Of a stretch of 64,000 bases of DNA, positions 10,000 through 22,040 are shown in pieces. How positions within the stretch are numbered: position 1 is the first letter of the stretch; each line of letters opens with the position of its first letter. A program made the position numbers and the translations under genes. The notes below the pieces were generated by a model that had not been told where the DNA came from, searched no databases, and was given only the letters and a program-made list of their open reading frames with translations. Source of the DNA: Heterobilharzia americana (Eukaryota; Platyhelminthes; Trematoda; Strigeidida; Schistosomatidae). The stretch covers positions 99,628,701-99,692,700 of the forward strand of contig OX104134.1 of assembly GCA_944470555.2 (NCBI GenBank), in the 5' to 3' direction.

Positions 10000-12900
10000 T
10001 CTGCACTCACGTACTAACCAAGAAGTCGGTTGAAGGAGTCAGCCAGTGAGATTGTGACTACTTTTGTCGACGGGGAGTTCCTTAAGGCATTCACTCCATG
10101 TGAGATGCTGGATCGTACTGCCCTCTGCTGGGGTCCCAAATGGGGCTTCTGGGCGACCTGCGATTGTAGGCTGGAAGTGTTGTCCTATTGGCGTGGCCCA
10201 TCTGGTGGATAATCTTGTAGTGTGTCATTAGGTCGCCCCATTTCCTCCGGCAGCTCAAGGCTAACAACTTGAGTTGTCAATGGCGTTGCACATGTATCGC
10301 CTGTTGGTCCGACAACCCACCCTGACGCCATCCTCTACATCTTCGCTACAGTCCCCGCGTCTTCCTTTCCTAGAGGAGTAGTTACCGTGTTGAACACCCC
10401 TCAGTGTAGTTTAACATAGGTCTTAGATACCGTGAAGAACATTTCAGAGGTTGTGGCCCCGAACTGCCTCCCTAGAAAGTGCATGATAGCCCTCACCTTT
10501 CCTACCACTCTCTTACAGTTGGCACTATCATCTAGCGTGTCAGGGAAATTTAGTCTTAGGTCCTTCCCTGTGGGTACAAGGTGGTTGGGCACTTGTTGAG
10601 GATGTAGCTGAATTTCATCTCCACCGGCTTTCGAGGATACCTCACTTCCTACTTCTCCAGGTTAAGGCTCAAAACATTCTTCGCTAACCGGGTCTCCAAC
10701 GGTTTCCGATCGTCTTGGAACATTCTAGGATCATCCTACCCACTTGCTGTCCCCTATATTTTGACGTCGTAGGTAAAGAGGGCAGACGAGGAGCTTTGAA
10801 CCCAGGGGTAATTAATGAATAGTTAAAACTGGAGTTGCCAAAGAATCGCTCCATGGGAAACTCCTGTTCTCATACTCCCTCTGGCCGGCCTAATTCTGCT
10901 TGCCCTAGTACAGAACTATCTGTCCCCTAGATCTACCGTAAGCCATGTTACAATTGGTTCAGTGACATTCAATTTTGTAAGTTCAGCGGGCGTGGCTAAG
11001 TGTCCTACTCCTTCTATAGCTCTGGCTAAGTTCAGATACATAACACGGGCTTGTCGCCTGTTGTCCGATCCGTTGGTCCAGTCATCCTAAGCGGTCATCA
11101 TAGTTGTAGCACATGACCGTCCGGTCCCGCAGTCGTATGGTATGGAATAGACAGTGCTGTTTCCGTCCACTTAGGCCCGAAAACACCTGCAACCAGCCCC
11201 TCCAGCACTCTGAATAGAATAGGAAGTAACGCTATGGTTTATACATGGATAAGTTTACCGGCCTCTTCTAACGAATGGTGAAATGACACTGCGCTTCCAT
11301 CATTTGGAAGGTTCGATTATTTTCAACGAGTGCGTGAATAGATTGCACAGGGGTCAGCCTAGCACTGCGGCACAATTCCGAAGGACAGCCAGTCCAGTGT
11401 TATAACCCAGAAAGTTCCCAGTTCTGCGTGTCGAAAGTTTCGCAAACAATAGGTTGAACAAAACCTTTGAGTCCATCAGCTTTGTGTCTCAGTCCTGGAA
11501 CATCGTTACATTACTGGATGTTGGTGGTGGATGTATCATTGTGCTGAGCTGCTCGTCACATCCACACTCTAGCAGCTCCGCTATCTCACTGCCACTCGCT
11601 GCTGTTCAGTCCATTTTCCGGGTTGAGCTTTTATTCGTTGATTTTGTTATGACAAACGAGTGTAGGCTTTTGGATTTGGAGCTTAGCTGCTTAGCCAGGG
11701 TACTCTGATAATTGAACATGTTATTACAAGCACTTTTGTTACACAGGTTGCGTAACTTCTTGGGGTCAAAAGTGTCCGGTTTCTTATGAGACGCCGTTAC
11801 CTATACTGGGCCATCTTCCACCCTCGTGTTTCCCTTTGGATTGCGCAAGTAACCCAAGAGCGTTCAAGGAATTGTCATCTGCTTACCTTAAGAATACTCC
11901 TTCCGATAGCGCTCCGGACAACATCTTTCACGTATGCAGCGTTAGCCTGTCGGCATAAAGTTTCATTCTAATTACTGTAGCAGGCCTACAAGTTCATTAT
12001 TCGTGAGCTGGAGATCTGTCTTCCGGTAACAGCGAAGCTCTTCTGGTTCAACTATTGGCAATTACTCCTTGGTTATCGAAAAAAACCTCATGAAGGAGTG
12101 ATCACTTTGGCTAGGACGCATTTGCACATAGATATCGTCCACCATAAAATTGTCGTCTGTTAGAATGCAGTCTAGTCACGACGCTGTTCCGACCAAACCC
12201 CATCCAGTGTTTTCCGCCACTTTCTCTACGAGTACTGCTGTCGAAAATATATTTCTAAGTCTCGATTAGAAAGATTTATGTCTGTGACTTACTTTCAACC
12301 CCGGGTTGCTTCGAGGTTTCATCAAGGTCTACTTGGCCAAAAGCTGATGATGTATGTGTTAAAATCACAGTAGGTACCTGTTCCTTACGCTCTGCTGCGT
12401 GCAACGGGGACATATTGTCACTCCCCTCCCTAACTTTCAGGTGAGTGTTAGCTTGCTTGGCCACTCCTCCTCCTTCTTTCAACTGCCTGTCCTTCGAGAA
12501 TAAGGTCATGTTATGTGCAGACGTTTCCTGGTCCGATATGTATGGTGAGAGCCACGTCTTCGTAGCAAAAATTGTATCTGCATGCAGGCGAAAGCACACT
12601 GGTCTTAGATCAAAAAGTTTGCTTATGAGGGGTCATGCTACCGTGGAAGACTGTCAAGAAGCCAGGTTCTGGTCTTGTTCCGATGAGATGACTTGTGTGG
12701 CGGTTATTGTGCTGCTGTTTCAGATGCTGGTGGCCAGTCCCTAATGTGCTGATAGGCCTCCAATTTTTGTTCTTCCTGGGACTCTGGTGTTGATGCAGCG
12801 GAAGTGTTTATCACTATATCCTCACGAATTAGTTCAATAGACAGCTTTTTGTGACTAACACTGTCCATGCTGCTTTTGGAGGCTGACTTCTGTCTTCCAG

Positions 12901-14050
12901 TCTTGTGAACTGTGGCTTGCCTTCTCAGCATCGTATGGCGCCTCAAATTTCATCCTTTGCATGATCGAATGCCCTACAGGCATCTACGGGTGATGCTTTA
13001 AATTTGAGACGTATGGCCAGAAACCGTAGTAGGTCATGATGGCTTGTTCATGCCACTGGTAAGCCACCTTTCTAACCCCACTTTTACAGCCAGCCATCTC
13101 CACTGCTCGCCATCATGAAGGTAATGATCTTTTTCTATGGACCCTCTCGTCGGTTCAGTCATTCTATCCACTACCGTGATCCAGCCCTGCAGAGAGCACT
13201 AAGAGTGGACCACTTTTCTGGGGACCCACGGTTTATCTGGCTTCGCCGTCACATATCGGGGGCCCACGGCGTCTGGTCGGAGTGACGGTGATAGTATGTC
13301 CTGCGGCTGTCTCGCTGTTAGGGATGACACGCAAGAGGGTGATGGCTTATCTCGAGGTTTTCTACTTCCTTGGGTAAGCCAGCGTAAGCTTACTGTGCTG
13401 GGTTCTATTTCCCGCTCTTTCCAGTTACCATCCCGCTTCTTCTTGTTTGAATGCTCTTTTTTCTAAGAGTACGTCTGCTGATGTGAGGGTACTAAACAAG
13501 ATGATGGGGTAAATTCTCTTGCCCGATGAGTGCAGGGTAGTGAGTTTGGCAGTCGCTTACACGGGCGCTTCTCACAAAGCATTGATGCGCCACGTAAGTT
13601 TAACAGTGACGGCGCACCAATCTTGGACTAATTTTATACACAGTCTTCTCGAGCTTCTGACAACCATGAGTTGGAGTCTCCAGAGGTTTGCGCCGGGTTT
13701 ATGACTACACGGCCTACTTTTCATGAGTTGGAAACAAATAACGTGTTTCCGCATACTTGTTTGTCGACATCCATGATCTCTCTGACCTTCGCTTTTCACC
13801 AACAGGATTTTAGGAAACGTAATACGTCACCCCGACCACAGGTTGCGGTAAATGCCGCCTGGCGTGACAGTGATTTCGCGCTTAGCTCCTCTGCACAGAC
13901 TGGTTTCTGTTCATCTACCAACCTCATTCTGCGGGTTATGGCCTGTGACCTGGTCTTCTGTACCACTGTAATTGATTTGTCCAAGATATGTAGACAATAT
14001 AAAGGACAAATAGAATACAGTGTCTGCAAGATAGCTTACTGCCTGAAACC
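10000..14050 (-). mobile_element. CR1-like (SR1/Perere-type) non-LTR retroelement, decayed
   Basis: Minus-strand coding remnants follow the order of a CR1 polyprotein. Probable ORF1 debris lies at 13500-14050. Then come endonuclease residues (KTWLSPYISDQE near 12515-12560, and LFSKDRQLKEGGGVA near 12460-12505). Next is RT debris with ILFRVLEGLV near 11180-11210 and an APRLPSLPTTSK-like remnant of the YADD neighbourhood near 10760-10800. The post-RT block KDLRLNFPDTLDDSANCKRV is at about 10510-10570. Many stops and frameshifts separate these pieces. The left border of the 12.3-kb tandem duplication falls inside the endonuclease at about 12519, and the reading is continuous across that point here, so this copy is the original context. 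Confidence 0.75.
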
Positions 14051-14885
14051 TTATACTCGGTCTTTATCACTTGATTAGCAACCTAACCGAAGACTCTAAC
14101 TATGCGTGTATAAACCGAAAACGTCATTTCTCGGTTAGCGTTTGGAGAAGACAGTCAAAGACCATAGAATTCTCACAGTCCAGATGGCTATGAAGCACCA
14201 GCAGGAAGTATTTTCTAGTTAGGATGATGGTTACTTTACTGTGGGTAACAATTTTTACGTTCAGTAGGTCAACTGCTTTTTATTCACTGTTGGGATATAG
14301 GTGGAAGCCGTTTTTTGGTGATGAACACTATAGTATTGACCTATTGTTTGAAGACACACAAAGCAAGACGTTATTCAAAGTACTAGGGAAGTACGCAATA
14401 GCAAAACGACCATTTTTGAATTGGCGTTCATTGTTGAGGTTGCGTTCTTCGATCGCAGAAGTAGTGAACGTAGGGTTACTTCACTGCAATCTGAATGTCT
14501 TAGGTACATAGCCTTCGATCCTTCTACTGAAACAAACAGGAGAGACGAATAATAACAACCACTTTTCTCAGGATGGTCAGAAGATGGCATGTACCTTGAA
14601 TCTATCTCATCATTCTTGTTGATCTGAAGATGGATTTTCAACCTAAACTTAAAATCAGATGCCATATATACTTTTTGAGTAAAAGAATCTCACAGTCCAC
14701 ATATTCCACCTGGTGTTGTCAGTCCAAACGACTTCGTCAATTTTTTCACTTCTAGCCTTTGATACACAATCCCCTGTTGACCACTTTAGGTTCCAACTAT
14801 GAAGTTGTATGTGCTGGTTAACAGAGTTATGACTGATAAGACATAGTGTCATCAAATCCTCCTACTATGACTGTACTATACAGAG

Positions 14886-15132
14886 TTAAGCTTCTGAGAT
14901 AATCCAGGAACTGCGTTTAGATGCACCATTATCCAAAAGCATGCGTGACAGCATTACGCTGGATTCTCTTCCTAAGACAAATAACTTATCAGAGCGTGAC
15001 AGCAAGACTGCTAACCTACTCTTCAGACTGATAGGGACATGTATGGCATTGACTTTTTCCAGAAGTTCTGATACTAACCTTATTTCCAAATTTTCGAAGC
15101 CTACAACAATGCCTTGGAGCTCCGTATACTTA
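14886..15132 (-). CDS. Exon-like open stretch, unidentified (copy 1)
   Basis: The minus strand reads KYTELQGIVVGFENLEIRL and continues through a well-mixed, natural-looking 80-residue sequence ending SSWIISEA and a stop at 14886. It is preceded by a possible acceptor (TTGGAGCAG before 15132), so it could be a last coding exon. I do not recognise the protein. The phase does not fit a direct join to the other candidate exon at 15401-15571. The copy at 27197-27443 is unchanged, as expected for a recent duplication. It could also be a decayed transposon or chance. Confidence 0.3.
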
Positions 15133-15400
15133 CTGCTCCAAGTATACATCCATCTGTATCAATGTGCAACTGATTTTATTACGTAGGAGTTGCAGCTGAC
15201 CCAGTAGCCTGCTCAATAAAGCGTTTAGTCTGATCCCTTTTTTAGTGCATATCTACCAGCCTTTTTCTGATGGGGATAAATACTTGATTCAGTGGCAGTT
15301 ACATGAATCGCATGTTAGTTTTACAGTCTCCGCAACTTTATTCTTTTGCAGTGGTATCCCTGGAAAACGGAAAGGAAACGACATCACTCAAAATATTTAC

Positions 15401-15571
15401 CGTCCATCGTATACACGAAGATTTGGATTCTTGTGCATCACAAACTTTAAGAGCAGGTACTTTCATCCAAAATGACTTGTCCCCGTTGCTTGCATCACTA
15501 TCATTATCACTCAGTGAATGTAGTGAAGAGAATTGATGCATTTGAATGATAAATTCCCAAAAGCACCCACC
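15401..15571 (-). CDS. Exon-like open stretch, unidentified (copy 1)
   Basis: A minus-strand stretch of exactly 57 codons lies between a possible acceptor (TCGTGAAG, ending at 15572) and a GTAAAT donor (15400 downwards). It reads with acidic and serine residues (LSDNDSDASNGDKSFW in the middle) and ends SSCIRWT. Length divisible by three and both splice signals fit a phase-0 internal exon. The plus strand also has plausible signals here (TTTTGCAG before 15353, GCAGGTACT near 15457), so strand is uncertain. Product unknown. The duplicate is at 27712-27882. Confidence 0.3.
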
Positions 15572-16439
15572 CTTCACGAAAAAAGCATATAAGATCGCTA
15601 ACTAATAATGATCCTCGCTAGTGGCAGTAATCTGGAGATTCAATCTCTCTTTAAAATTATCAACTCAGGATCCATGGAGGTTCACAACTGTTTTCGAGAA
15701 AAGTATATTTGTTTTTGGGAGGCAGAAAAGGATCAGGTGAGTCTAACATATATTGGCATTCGAGACAAGAAACGCTTAAACGAAACCACATTGTGATAGG
15801 ACACTGGAAAAAGACGTAATTGATTCATTATTTCTTAGCAGGATCGATTGGGAAGCCCTTCAAAAGTCCCGAATCTCACGTTCTGGATCTGCCGTAGTGT
15901 GTAACCTAAACTACTTGTCAGCTACATAACCAAAGTATGAGAACCGTTCTTAAATTCTACTCTCCAAATGGCGCCTCATTTACACTGGGTATGAGACTCA
16001 AAGCATGCCAAACTCAGGGCTCTGGAAAAACATTTTCATTCATTGCAAGGTATAAAGAACGCTAGCAATTACTACCCTTCAGTTTGACGCTCTAAAGCTA
16101 TAATTGTGATGCTTAAGTCCTTGTGTTCATCTGCATTTGACAGCAGCAGGTTGGGGATCACTCAACCCTTCTCGTATGACCATACTTTTGGTAGTATTAG
16201 TTTCCAGACACCATAGTAATAACGATAAGCTTACTCTTGCAAATACAAGTACACGCCGGTTACAGGCGTGACTGCGTACTCATACCATTTTGATAATTCT
16301 GGCTGGTACAGCTTGTATGGTAAGTAAACACGTTATGGTCAAATTATGAATTTAACATAGGAGAAGACGGTTTACGGACATCAGTGAACCGAAATTAGAG
16401 CACAGATTGTCTCCCTACACACACAAATTCAGGAGTGAA

Positions 16440-16770
16440 TGCAATGCAGTTTTCATGTGAACTAGAAAGCGATGAAGGGCAGTTAGAAATGTTGAGTCGT
16501 GTAAAAAAGCAAAACCAAGATGGATGCATTGGTATTGCTGTCTATTGAAAACCTTCACAGCGAAATCAGTACTTGGACTTCAAATCATTTCGCCAAAATT
16601 CAGTTAAAGTAGGCTTAGTAAAATGTCTAAATAACAGAGGGAGGATAATTACTAGTAAAAGAGATCTCAGACCAGAAATCAGACACATCAAAGATATCTT
16701 ACTCGTCAATAATTACTCTCCTAAATTGATCAAAAATTCATCAGTAATTGTAAGGAACAGGTTAATAGTA
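16440..16770 (+). mobile_element. Penelope-like element, RT C-terminal fragment (copy 1)
   Basis: The plus strand reads QFSCELESDEGQLEML, then GIAVY, a TGA where the family has Arg, then KPSQRNQYLDFKSF, GLVKCLNNRGRII, and EIRHIKDILLVNNYSPKLI. This follows the block after the catalytic site of Penelope-like reverse transcriptases (VYRKP, Y-L-F-S, KR-LV-L, NGYP-I). The catalytic box is missing and there is an in-frame stop, so it is a fragment. The duplicate is at 28751-29081. Confidence 0.65.
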
Positions 16771-19384
16771 ATGATAACGATACTGTGAGGGGATAATTGC
16801 AAACCTCTACGGTGTTTCATACCACATAAGGAAGATTTTCTGGGTTAGAAGATCTCAATGATCCATGAGAGGCAAGACAATACAGATAACCAAATTCTCT
16901 GCAGACTACGGGTGAAATATACGAGTTAAAGTAGTCGACCAGGATCAATTATGCCGTTCGGATCCAAAAACCTAGTCAAATCAAGACTGATAGATGCTAG
17001 CAAGGTAAAAGATCTGGTGGAGAATGTTCTGTTATAGCTAGCTATACATACGGTTGCACACAATCACACAACATGACGGATCAAAGTGAGAATCCTTAAA
17101 ACTAGCTCAGTGGGACTGAGGAAGAGATATATAACTGAATCTTTGTTAATCGGATCAACACCAAATACTTACAATAGGAGTGATTCTGCACCTGTCTCAG
17201 ATATATGAAAAGTCCCAATACTCGTGTCACAAAGAATGTGAGGGAATTGGGAGTACATAAACCACATTTCAAAGTAGTGAAGTCAGCCTGATATAGCTGT
17301 GGACAATAGTTGTATGCGAAACATAATTTAGTAAGTAATACTGTTTCACTGTGAGGTACATTTAATAAATCAAATAACATGGAAATGAATTGATCATTGT
17401 GACAATCTGAGGCTTACAAGTCCTCTGCATGTTAGCAAAAAACTGCATTACCAAATTAAATACGGCAAAATGAATAAACTGGATAAACTGGAAGGTTAAA
17501 GAATGCATCAGTTCGGTGTTTCCAAGTAATTGTTGTCTGCATGATAAAAAAGTCTTCATCAATCCAAATTCTTGTCGCCCTATTGATAACTGACTGGAAG
17601 ATGATGCTCAGAAATCGTTACAGTAATTATACAACAGGTGAGCGTGAATGTGCTGCACTTCAGTGAACCGCTAGATGTGCAGTTGACATCAAGATTGTGT
17701 ATCTGAGATGATACAGTTGGCTAGTCTGTCCCTACTGTGGTATTGCTTCTGTTGTTGAAAACTATTTTTTATGCTTTTCTATTCTCTGTTTCATTTCATG
17801 CGTTTTACCAACTTGCGGGATTTTATTGATCATTTTCTCCTTGGTGTTGCAAATCTTTCAAATAATTTTAGATTTTTGTTTCTTCCAGGTAAGATTTAAT
17901 CATGAATTTTCTTTATACCTAATGTCTTCTATTCGGTTCCTCATTGACTTTTTTCTTGCCTCTGGAATATTCTACAAGTCTGCCCACGTTAACAAATACA
18001 GCATCATTTGTTTTTATGACAGTGGTATCCCATTTCTGCTGATTTTACTCAAGTCACGTCGATGTTACAATGTCTGCGATGAAAATCCCTCCTGCCAGGT
18101 TGAATAAACTAGGTGGGAAACTTTTTATATTCTGTTTATCAAATTTACTTCAGGTTGGAAGCAGCTGATGAATTATGCGGAAACAATTTACTTGCCAAGT
18201 AACAAGTTAATTGTGCTCTGAAAGAAACCCTACGCCTAAACAAAACATTTACTTTGTGCAGGCGAAACAATATGAATTATTTTACTCACAGTCTTCTGTT
18301 ATATTTTAGCATAAAATCAGAAAGAATCGATACCTTATCTCTATTCCTTTCAAATGTTAACAGGACATATACAAGAGGTTATAAGAAACAATGCGATGTC
18401 ACACCTATACGAACGAATTGTGACTTGATATGATCTCCCCTACTTTCTGGCAGCTTCGGACCTCCATTTGTTCTTGACAAGAATACCGAAAGCAGTGTAA
18501 GTGCGATCCAAAATACCTACAAGGAAGAAACAGATTCAATTATAGAAAACTAAATGAAGTAACTGACTAATATAGTGACAGTTAATACACTTAAAAATCT
18601 AGAGAGATTGAACGACATCAGGAAGACCTCTATTCACTGAAACCTGGTATGCTTCCAGTAAAATTATAATGTGCGTTTAAATTCACCCACAACATAAGAG
18701 TTCTCACCCATTTCATCGTTAGCACACAGTTTGTGCATCACAGAAAATCACTAACTTTTATGCTTTCAAGGTGTTTTGTATTTGACAATGATGAATGTCT
18801 GTTGTTCACGATGCGGTGTGCCAATCAAAACTCTGTAGTCGAACTTTATCTTTTTCAGAACCATATAGAAGTTTCGTAACACCCTTAAATGGTGACATCA
18901 ACAATTGAAAGTTCTACCGTATCAATGAGATATACAAAAACACCTGATTATTTGGGGGATGATAGCGAAATTTATCGGTGTTAACAATCAAAAATTCATT
19001 TGTCTCAATGCCACTATCAGTCATCTCATTGGGTTACCTGAAATATATCTACTTCCCTTCAATGATAGTCGACTCTTCAAACCGTCTAATACAGGACCCT
19101 CTTACAGGCTACCTCAGGAGTTGACGAATTACCGTGCCCAGGATTCCATACCAGGTTACCTTTGATTAATAAGAAAATAAAATCTAAAAATTACCTGGTT
19201 TGTCCTGCCCTGGATGATGAAGAGTTTTCAATGACTAATGAAAGTCACCAGGGCGTGTTTATTTGACATTGATAATGGTCAGCTTATCTACTATAAGCGT
19301 GGGAAGTGGGAAAATTCAATTCATAATCAGAAGTCTGCATGCATGAAAGATGAGGCTTTGACATTTGAAGCGATGGGTTAGAGC
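16771..19384. other. AT-rich DNA, no complete gene (copy 1)
   Basis: AT-rich, with short frames only. A possible terminal exon at 18440-18516 is listed separately. Around 18078-18430 the plus strand has several possible small introns that would join short frames from an ATG at 18078, but nothing in the product is recognisable. Confidence 0.45.
18440..18516 (-). CDS. Possible last coding exon of an unidentified gene (copy 1)
   Basis: The minus strand has a good acceptor (GTTTCTTCCTTGTAG) directly before 18516. It is followed by an open stretch encoding ILDRTYTAFGILVKN, then KWRSEAARK and a TAG at 18440. The composition is protein-like and rich in Lys/Arg at the end, as at many C-termini. I cannot find the preceding exon, and the protein is not recognised. 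The identical stretch is at 30751-30827. Confidence 0.3.
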
Positions 19385-19500
19385 TCGAGTCTTAGAGGGA
19401 ATAAAGTCACCCACTAGGGTGCAAATTCATCCAACTGACGAATCAGAAATAGGACGAAATGGGCGTCCGTAACTCCATTGCTAGTAGTCAAGATGAATAC
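19385..19500 (+). mobile_element. Smalpha-like SINE with hammerhead core (copy 1)
   Basis: A tRNA-like part (GAGCTCGAGTCTTAGAGG resembles a B box) is followed by CTGACGA (19435-19441), a stem-II-like AGAAATAGG, then CGAAA and a GTC (19465-19467). This is the order of the schistosome hammerhead ribozyme core. The strands of stem I no longer pair well, so cleavage is doubtful. Confidence 0.65.
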
Positions 19501-19799
19501 AACTAGTCGGTTAGATAATAAGACGTTAAAGCAGTTGGTTCACCAGACACGTATTCCTTTGGTTACTCAAATATCCAGTTACTTAAATTGTCGGTCAAGT
19601 TGTTGTTTAGTTAAATGGTTGGTCAATTTCATGGTAAGCTATTTAAGTAGTTAGTTAGCTGAAGAAGTAATCAAGTAAATATTTAGTTGGGAGTTATTTT
19701 CTTTGTTAAAGCGTTGAGAAAACAATCTCTTAAATGTTTACATGGATATTTAGTCTTGTAGTTTTGAGATGAATGGGGACTTTTAATTTAGAGGTAGTG

Positions 19800-19985
19800 T
19801 TCATCACGGACTGACATCAGTTGGGGAGCCACTGAAAACCTGCAGGGATTGGATAACTGTTTCGTCCTAGTATGGGACTCTTCGGCAGTACGCACCCACG
19901 CCCCGGCTAGGGATCCGACTCAGAATCTTCAAGTTTCACGGCGAACGCGTTAACCACTTAGTCACTGGGCCTGTCTTCATTGGTT
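19800..19985 (-). mobile_element. Smalpha-like SINE, hammerhead core disrupted (copy 1)
   Basis: The minus strand has an A-box-like TAAGTGGTTAACGCG (near 19950), a B-box-like region, then CTGCCGAAGAGTCCC, ATACTAGGACGAAAC (19850-19886). This matches the SINE hammerhead layout, but the CTGATGAG box is altered. Confidence 0.65.
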
Positions 19986-20684
19986 CACAGTTTCCGACTT
20001 CTGTCATACATCACTGTATAGTGCTCGTTAGTAACATGCTTCCGGATAGATATCATAAAGTTCTACTGAGGAGTCTTGACCTATGGGGTCAACCAGTCAG
20101 AAGGGAAGCGGATGCCAAGTGAAGACCTTGGGTGATAGTCATGATATATTTGATCTACTAAACAAATAGTTGGTCAGTCGGTTAGTCAGCTAAGTATTTA
20201 AATATTCGCTAATCCAAACATTAACCTAGGTAATAGGTTATTGAAGTTGTCGAATGTTTGGTTCAATAAACAATCACTTAGCAAGTTTTTTAACTGAGCA
20301 GTTAGTTAGTTAAGTAGTTAGTTGGTCAAATTATTAACTCTGTTGTCAACTGTTGAGCCAGTTAAATAGCTAGTCAGCTTTTTGAATTTTTTTAGGCATT
20401 TACACAGTTGTCCAGTTACCGATCCAGATATATAAGTAGTTGGTGAGCGAAATAACGAGTTAGTTAGACGTTCAGTTAGTTAGGTAAATGTTAGGTTAGT
20501 TCATTATTTGACTGGATGGAATAACTTAGTTAGTTATGTAGTCAGTTAATCAAATAGTTACTTAAATAAATAGTCGGTTAATAAAGTAGTTGATTAACTA
20601 AAGTTACCAGTTGATTAGTTGTAAATATTTAGTGAGTTAAACACTTAGTCAACTAAGTGGTCAGTTAGTTAAATATTTAGATGT

Positions 20685-20815
20685 ATAACTGTCTCGTCCT
20701 ATTATCGGACTGTTCAGTAGCACGCACCCATGACCCCTCCAGTGATCAAACCAATGGCCTTCAAGTCCCGTAGCCGGCACGTTACCATTGAGCCACTAAG
20801 TCAGGCGCTGCCAGG
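20685..20815 (-). mobile_element. Smalpha-like SINE remnant (copy 1)
   Basis: The minus strand reads a tRNA-like GTGGCTCAATGGTAACGTGC, then CTGAACAG, GATAATAGGACGAGAC (20689-20721). GAGA replaces the essential GAAA. Inserted in the 4-bp array. Confidence 0.6.
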
Positions 20816-21379
20816 TTCCCAATGTTCTTTCAACTAATGTCAGTGATTGATGAATTCCAATCAGAAATCAACTGATAAATTTGCACAAACCTCTAGATTA
20901 AATTAGATATACAATCAGTTTTCTCAACAATGAGTTAGTGATGTTGTTAGCTATTTAATTAAATACACAATTAATTTAACACTTATTTAGCTTATGAGCT
21001 TCTTAGTCAAATATTTAATCAGTTAGTTTCTTGAATTGCTGCCCAGCTAAGCAATCAATCAAAAATTTGCTCAGGTACATATTTAGTTTTTCTAAATATG
21101 TAGTTTATTAGGTACTTATTTAGTTGAATAGTAAGTCATTTAGTTAGATAGCGAGCCAGTGGAATAATTAAGTAGTAAAAAAGCTAGTTATATAGTTATT
21201 TAACCAAACAATTAATTACGTAGGAGTCAGTCAAAAGGGCAATCAAATAGTCAGTTAGCTGGTTAAATATTCAATAAATAATATTATTAGTTAGTTAATT
21301 AGTCAGTTAGTCATATAGGGATTTAGTTAAATATTTAGCCGGTTAAGTAATTAGTTATTCAGTTAAACAGATATATTTA

Positions 21380-22040
21380 GCCTCTTTCACCTGGGCAGTA
21401 TCGTTTCCACTACAGGTGGCACAGGCACAGATGAGGATGTCAAAGCGAGGGTCGGAAAGACAGCAAGACAGGCTTTCATTAATCTGAAATCAGTGTGGAG
21501 ATCTACTGAACTCAGGACAGCGAACAACATACGGATTTTCAACGCCAACGTGAAGTCAGTGCTTGTATATGGTTCAGAAACTTGGCGCGTTATGAAGAGC
21601 ATGTCCAACAAACTACAAACATACATCAATAGCTGCTGCCTACTCTCATTCGATACTGACACTGAAGACCAGATGGCCAGAATAATGAGAATAAGCGGCA
21701 AGGATGTCACTCTGGCCTGCCAACCAACTAACCAAAAATCCATGGACCAACAAATATGCAGAAGACGAAAGTGGAGATGGATTGAACTGGACATACACTG
21801 AGAAGACCGATTGGGGACGTCACGCATCAGGTCAGGCCCTCAAGTAGAACCAAGATGGGAAGTGACGAGTTGGGCGTCCCGGCTGAAGGTAACACGGAAG
21901 AGATGGTATAAGGAAGAAATGAAAAGGTTGTGCGCAGTTGTGGAGTCAGTTTAAAAAGACTAAAGAGAAGGGAGTGCGATGGAGGCGTGCTACTGAAACC
22001 CTATCTTCCACTAGGAACCCAAAGGACAAATAATAACTGG
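21380..22040 (+). mobile_element. TAA-tailed EN/RT retroelement 3' end inside the 4-bp array (copy 1)
   Basis: Plus-strand 3' fragment with GTGTDEDVKARVGKTARQAF (about 21410-21475), FNANVKSVLVYGSETWRVMK (21535-21600), QQICRRRKWRWIELD (21745-21790) and a short AAATAATAA end near 22030. It is less broken than the other copies: the 102-codon frame at 21493-21801 is open. The 5' part is truncated. In copy 2 a one-base loss at the equivalent of 21752 shifts this frame. Confidence 0.85.

Larger units (their letters stand above)
14051..16439. other. AT-rich, intron-like DNA with a few exon-like stretches (copy 1)
   Basis: No complete gene is visible. Two minus-strand stretches (14886-15132 and 15401-15571) look protein-like and are listed separately. 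The remainder is AT-rich with stops in all frames. The same region is at 26362-28750. Confidence 0.5.

Noticed and set aside
19920..19975. A tRNA gene
   Set aside because: The A- and B-box-like sequences belong to the SINE; no complete cloverleaf with acceptor stem can be drawn.
20160..20690. Telomere-like repeat because of TTAG units
   Set aside because: The period is four bases with TAGT/AGTT units, not TTAGGG, and it is degenerate and internal.
21387..21827. Minus-strand 146-codon open frame
   Set aside because: It is antisense to the EN/RT retroelement 3' end and exists because that strand is depleted of stops.
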